From contig SEMN01000064.1 in assembly GCA_005408345.1 (NCBI GenBank), positions 1,426,001-1,490,000 of the forward strand: a DNA stretch of 64,000 nt. The letters run 5' to 3'. This DNA is from Macquaria australasica (lineage: Eukaryota > Chordata > Actinopteri > Centrarchiformes > Percichthyidae). The stretch's first letter is position 1. Each line of letters begins with the position of its first letter. Below are positions 60,551 to 64,000 of the stretch, piece by piece. The notes below the pieces were generated by a model, which saw only the letters and a program-made list of their open reading frames with translations, was not told where the DNA came from and ran no database searches. Made by a program: the position numbers and the translations under genes.

Positions 60551-63500
60551 CTGCAGCCTGAGAACAAGGAGATGAACCAAGAGAAACGATTATTTTTAGT
60601 TTCAGTTTGCCTTAGAAGCGAGACATCAGTGGCTGCTTAATAAGGTCAAACAAAGAAATATAGCGTAGTGGGTGCCAGTGCCATTTTCTCTTGTGAAGGC
60701 ATGACGTGCAAGTACGCGAGTGCCATGTATGTGTGGTATGTAGGACTTGCATCAGCCATGCATCACCGGAAACAATGGCTAACATGTAGAAAGCACAGAA
60801 CCATGGTCAGCTGCTAGGCAGCTCACAATAAACTGACATCAGAGGAAGCAGAGCCAAGAATGAGAACAGCTGCCAGCGTGTAACTTTAGAACAGTACAGT
60901 GTTGTACCCAATGCTCCTGTAGTATCCAGAACATATGTGTTGGTTTGGATGTGGGATATTTTTAGACTAGCCTTTTAAAAAAGTCTACTTTTAATAGAGG
61001 GGCTTGTTACCCATTACATAATTATTTGTGCTTAGACACACACCATTTTAAGATACTGTAACCTGGGCTCTCTGGTGATAATACTTTAAATGGGCTTTTA
61101 CCTGAACATTCCCTCGTCGACCTTATCTGGCTAAGCAATTATAACAAGAGAAGTCCCAATATGTAATACTGAGATTTACGACGCAACAAAACTACAACAA
61201 AAAAATCCTGTTTTTAGTCTCGAGACACTAAAGGGCAGGAAGCAGTACTATATTTCAGTCACTAGGGAGAAGCACTGTCCTCCTGTCAGGCTTAACACAA
61301 CAGCAGAGAAGTGCAGAGAAATGAAAGGTGATCCAGAGAGTTAGCTATGGAAAATGTGGGTGGTGGGCAGTCCTGCTAATGCTTTCGACCCTGACCTCTG
61401 CCATTCTCTAGCTAAGATTCGAAAGCACTGGCAGAGCTACAATGACCAGAGAGAAGACGCCAAATGCTGTTTCACCTGACCTGCATTGCAGGGCTCACAG
61501 GATGCAGACACAATGTCTCTGCAGACTTTCAGGAGAAGGTAAATAATACCCCACAAGTTTTTATACTCTATTATTATATTTGTGTTTATCTTACTTCCCT
61601 AAATAACATTCATTTTGTGTGGAAAGAAAACTAACTTATTAATGCCCATCACATGCAATGTTGTTGTCCTTGTCGCAAGTCCTTTTCCAGGATGTCTGTC
61701 TGCACACCACACCCCAGTCCAAATGTGGGTGAATTAGCACTAGAGCTGACATGTTAAGTAGTCATGCTTAACACCATCTCCCAGCAGTGGGGCAGAGGCT
61801 GGGTCAAACAGCGTTGTAAAAAGGCACCCAGGAAATCCAGCTCTAGTCAAAGCCTCCTCCCACTGTCTCCCAACAGGGGAGCCATGGCTGGGCCAGGCTA
61901 CTTGATACCACCACAGGATCTGCTTGAAGGTATGGAAAGAGAGCAGCTGGCAGCAGGGATCAGGAAGAAAGGCACGGCTACAGACAGAGGACATACCTCT
62001 CTCTCTCAGCTCAACATGTACTGTGTGAGATGAAAGTCTTTTCTTGCGAGTCACACTGACCTACAATATAATATAATATCCCTTCCTACAGTCACAGACT
62101 GCTTCGCTGTCTAGGCTGTAATACATAAAGGGGAATCTGATTTAGAACAGTTTAATGCTTAACACCAACTCTCAAATGTGTAAGGATCATCATCTGCTTT
62201 TGGCAGTAGATACAGAGGCTAGATTGACTGATTTCTGCTTAACATTGAATTTTGATTATGAATACACAAGATTAATACACAAGCTACTGCAAATCCTTGG
62301 TATAATGAATAGTCATTTTAAAATGATTACACTTTAAGGGACAAATTCTACTTTATGAGAAACAGGCACAAGACAATTAGTTTTCTTGTCCTTTCTCTGA
62401 GCTCTTATCCACCAGATTAGATTTAAATGTGGTTGCACAACACTATTGAATTGCAGGAGATTAATTATACGCCAACGCTGAATGAATAGCAATAACTTTG
62501 GGATATGAGATGTAATGCAATGTCTGCGTTGGTCAAGGTAAAGTATGTGAAGCAGTACAGCACTGTCCTTAACAACTAACAAGGTACTACAATCAGCTAT
62601 GGTAAGTTTGGGTACCTGCAGAACATGCTGAATAATGTCTGCACCTGTGGGCTTTTAAGATGTATTACTGGCATTGTGGTTTAATCTGCAGAAGAGAATT
62701 AAGTATGAGCAATTAGCTTAGCAAGAAAGAAATGTCAGAGCCCACTTCAAAGTTGGCAGTGGCAGGTGTGTTTACAAGTGATCAAAGTATAAAGCTGCAG
62801 AGGCAATACACAGAGTGACCTGGCAGTCCATCAGAGGGACAAAGTTTGACCTCAATGGTTTGTCCCCACTGGAGCAGTCAATGGCTCTTTTGGTTGGTAT
62901 TCAGCAGGCAAATCCCACAAAAATATTTCCCTTTCTGTACTGCTCCAATAAAGAAATTCACCTTATATAATATAAAATATGCATACACATAAGCCATGAC
63001 GGAGATACTACAGTGCAATAGGAAGAGGTGTTACTGTACAGAAAATAAAGAATCCAAGGCTGACACAAACACCAAACTCAGTTCAGTCAGTGAAACCTAA
63101 GTCTCGTCTTTTCAGTCTATTTGCTGTTCATTAGAGCATATCATCTCATGTTTCAAAAACATGTGTATCCTAAACAGCCAGCTGATACAAAGAGCAACTC
63201 ATGTGGGTAGTAAAATAGACTCAAAGTTTTCATGCCTACAGCTCATCTCTCCGTGGTCAATGTCCCCAAGCATCAAAACAGGAATGTTATGCAGTCATGT
63301 GGCAACGCCTGTCACTGTTCACTCTTTTTTTTTCTTGCTTCAAACTCCTAACCCTTTTCTAAGCGGAGTGGATTTAATGGTAACTTCCATGACAGACCAG
63401 CAGCAGGTGTATATACAAATTCCTATGACAAGAATCCTCTCACGCTGCCTTTTAATCATAGAAAAGCTGCAACTTCACACATTTCAAAATGCACTGCATT

Positions 63501-64000
63501 ACAAAGCATTTAAGGCCTAGAGTAATGAACTATAGTGAAGGCAGCTCACTTTTGAACAGTTCTGCCCCCAGTAACATGTTTTAATCAGAAATACAGATGC
63601 TGAACATTAGCAGCAAAACATCAAATGTCATTTCATAGTGACTATCTGTGCACCTTGGTAATTGTCTTATCCTTTTAAAAGTAAAGACAAAAAATGTATG
63701 AGGTGAAGCTGTGAGTATCCTTTAAAGGAATAAGAGGAGACAGTGCACGCTTAAAAGCACATTCTGAGCATTCCTTGAAGTATTAACAGGACCAAAATAG
63801 TTCAATTTGTCTTATAACCTTCAAATATTCCTCATGATACTGCCAAGTGCTTATATGCATTTGGTTCTATTTTAAAACATTTCATTTCAAAACATTTAAT
63901 CATTAAGACAGCAATGGCCTGATGCCTCTTAGGCCAGAATACACCAGGTCAGCAAGAAGTATCCCGTGTCACAACTGAAGTAATGCGATACTGCATACAC
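60551..64000 (-). other. stim1: stim1 intron reaching the window edge
   Basis: No upstream CC1, membrane, SAM or EF-hand exon was found here. The stim1 intron is therefore at least 3.4 kb, in line with the long introns of STIM1 genes. No other gene or clear repeat seen. Confidence 0.65.

Noticed and set aside
1..64000. CRISPR array, bacterial operon or prophage-like system
   Set aside because: The window is clearly vertebrate; there are no regularly spaced repeats and no bacterial gene organisation.

Overview
This is eukaryotic DNA, almost certainly from a teleost and probably a spiny-rayed (percomorph) fish. The evidence is multi-exon genes with GT/AG introns, low coding density, and fish-type repeats: a hAT/ZBED transposon fossil, short inverted-repeat elements, and the dispersed repeat that starts AGGGCTGCAACTA. 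No bacterial features are present.

Layout. Both recognisable genes lie on the minus strand in the right third. From right to left, the first is the 3' half of a stromal interaction molecule gene, 55427-60550. Its C-terminus is STIM1-type, not STIM2-type. It covers mid coiled-coil 1 to the stop codon; the EF-hand, SAM and transmembrane exons lie beyond the right edge. About 2.6 kb downstream, head to tail, is a complete 23-exon gene for a SEL1L3-family protein (45869-52788). All 22 splice phases agree and give one 1020-residue frame. Further left on the same strand, between about 43.1 and 35.6 kb, a weaker exon set may be the 5' end of an unidentified membrane-protein gene: a promoter-like patch, a 5' exon, a signal-peptide exon with a strong Kozak start, and a membrane-segment exon. 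The remaining left part (1-35 kb) has no gene I can name. It holds one coding-looking open stretch at 1159-1420 (plus strand), a decayed hAT transposase (13.5-15.1 kb), an LTR-like repeat (16.3-16.7 kb), a terminal-inverted-repeat MITE (24.8-25.4 kb) and several smaller repeats.

How the genes relate. STIM1 is the ER calcium sensor that gates ORAI channels in store-operated calcium entry. SEL1L3 is a poorly characterised membrane protein with laminin-G-like and Sel1 repeats. In human, SEL1L3 sits near STIM2 on 4p15 and STIM1 is on 11p15, so a SEL1L3-like gene beside stim1 looks like the second half of an old duplicated block whose SEL1L3 copy I know of no mammalian counterpart for.

Most interesting signals. 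The stim1 locus carries two in-frame alternative coding segments at the two positions where mammalian STIM1 splice variants are described. One is an 81-bp cassette at the STIM1A site. The other is a 405-bp, stop-free extension of the next exon at the STIM1L site.
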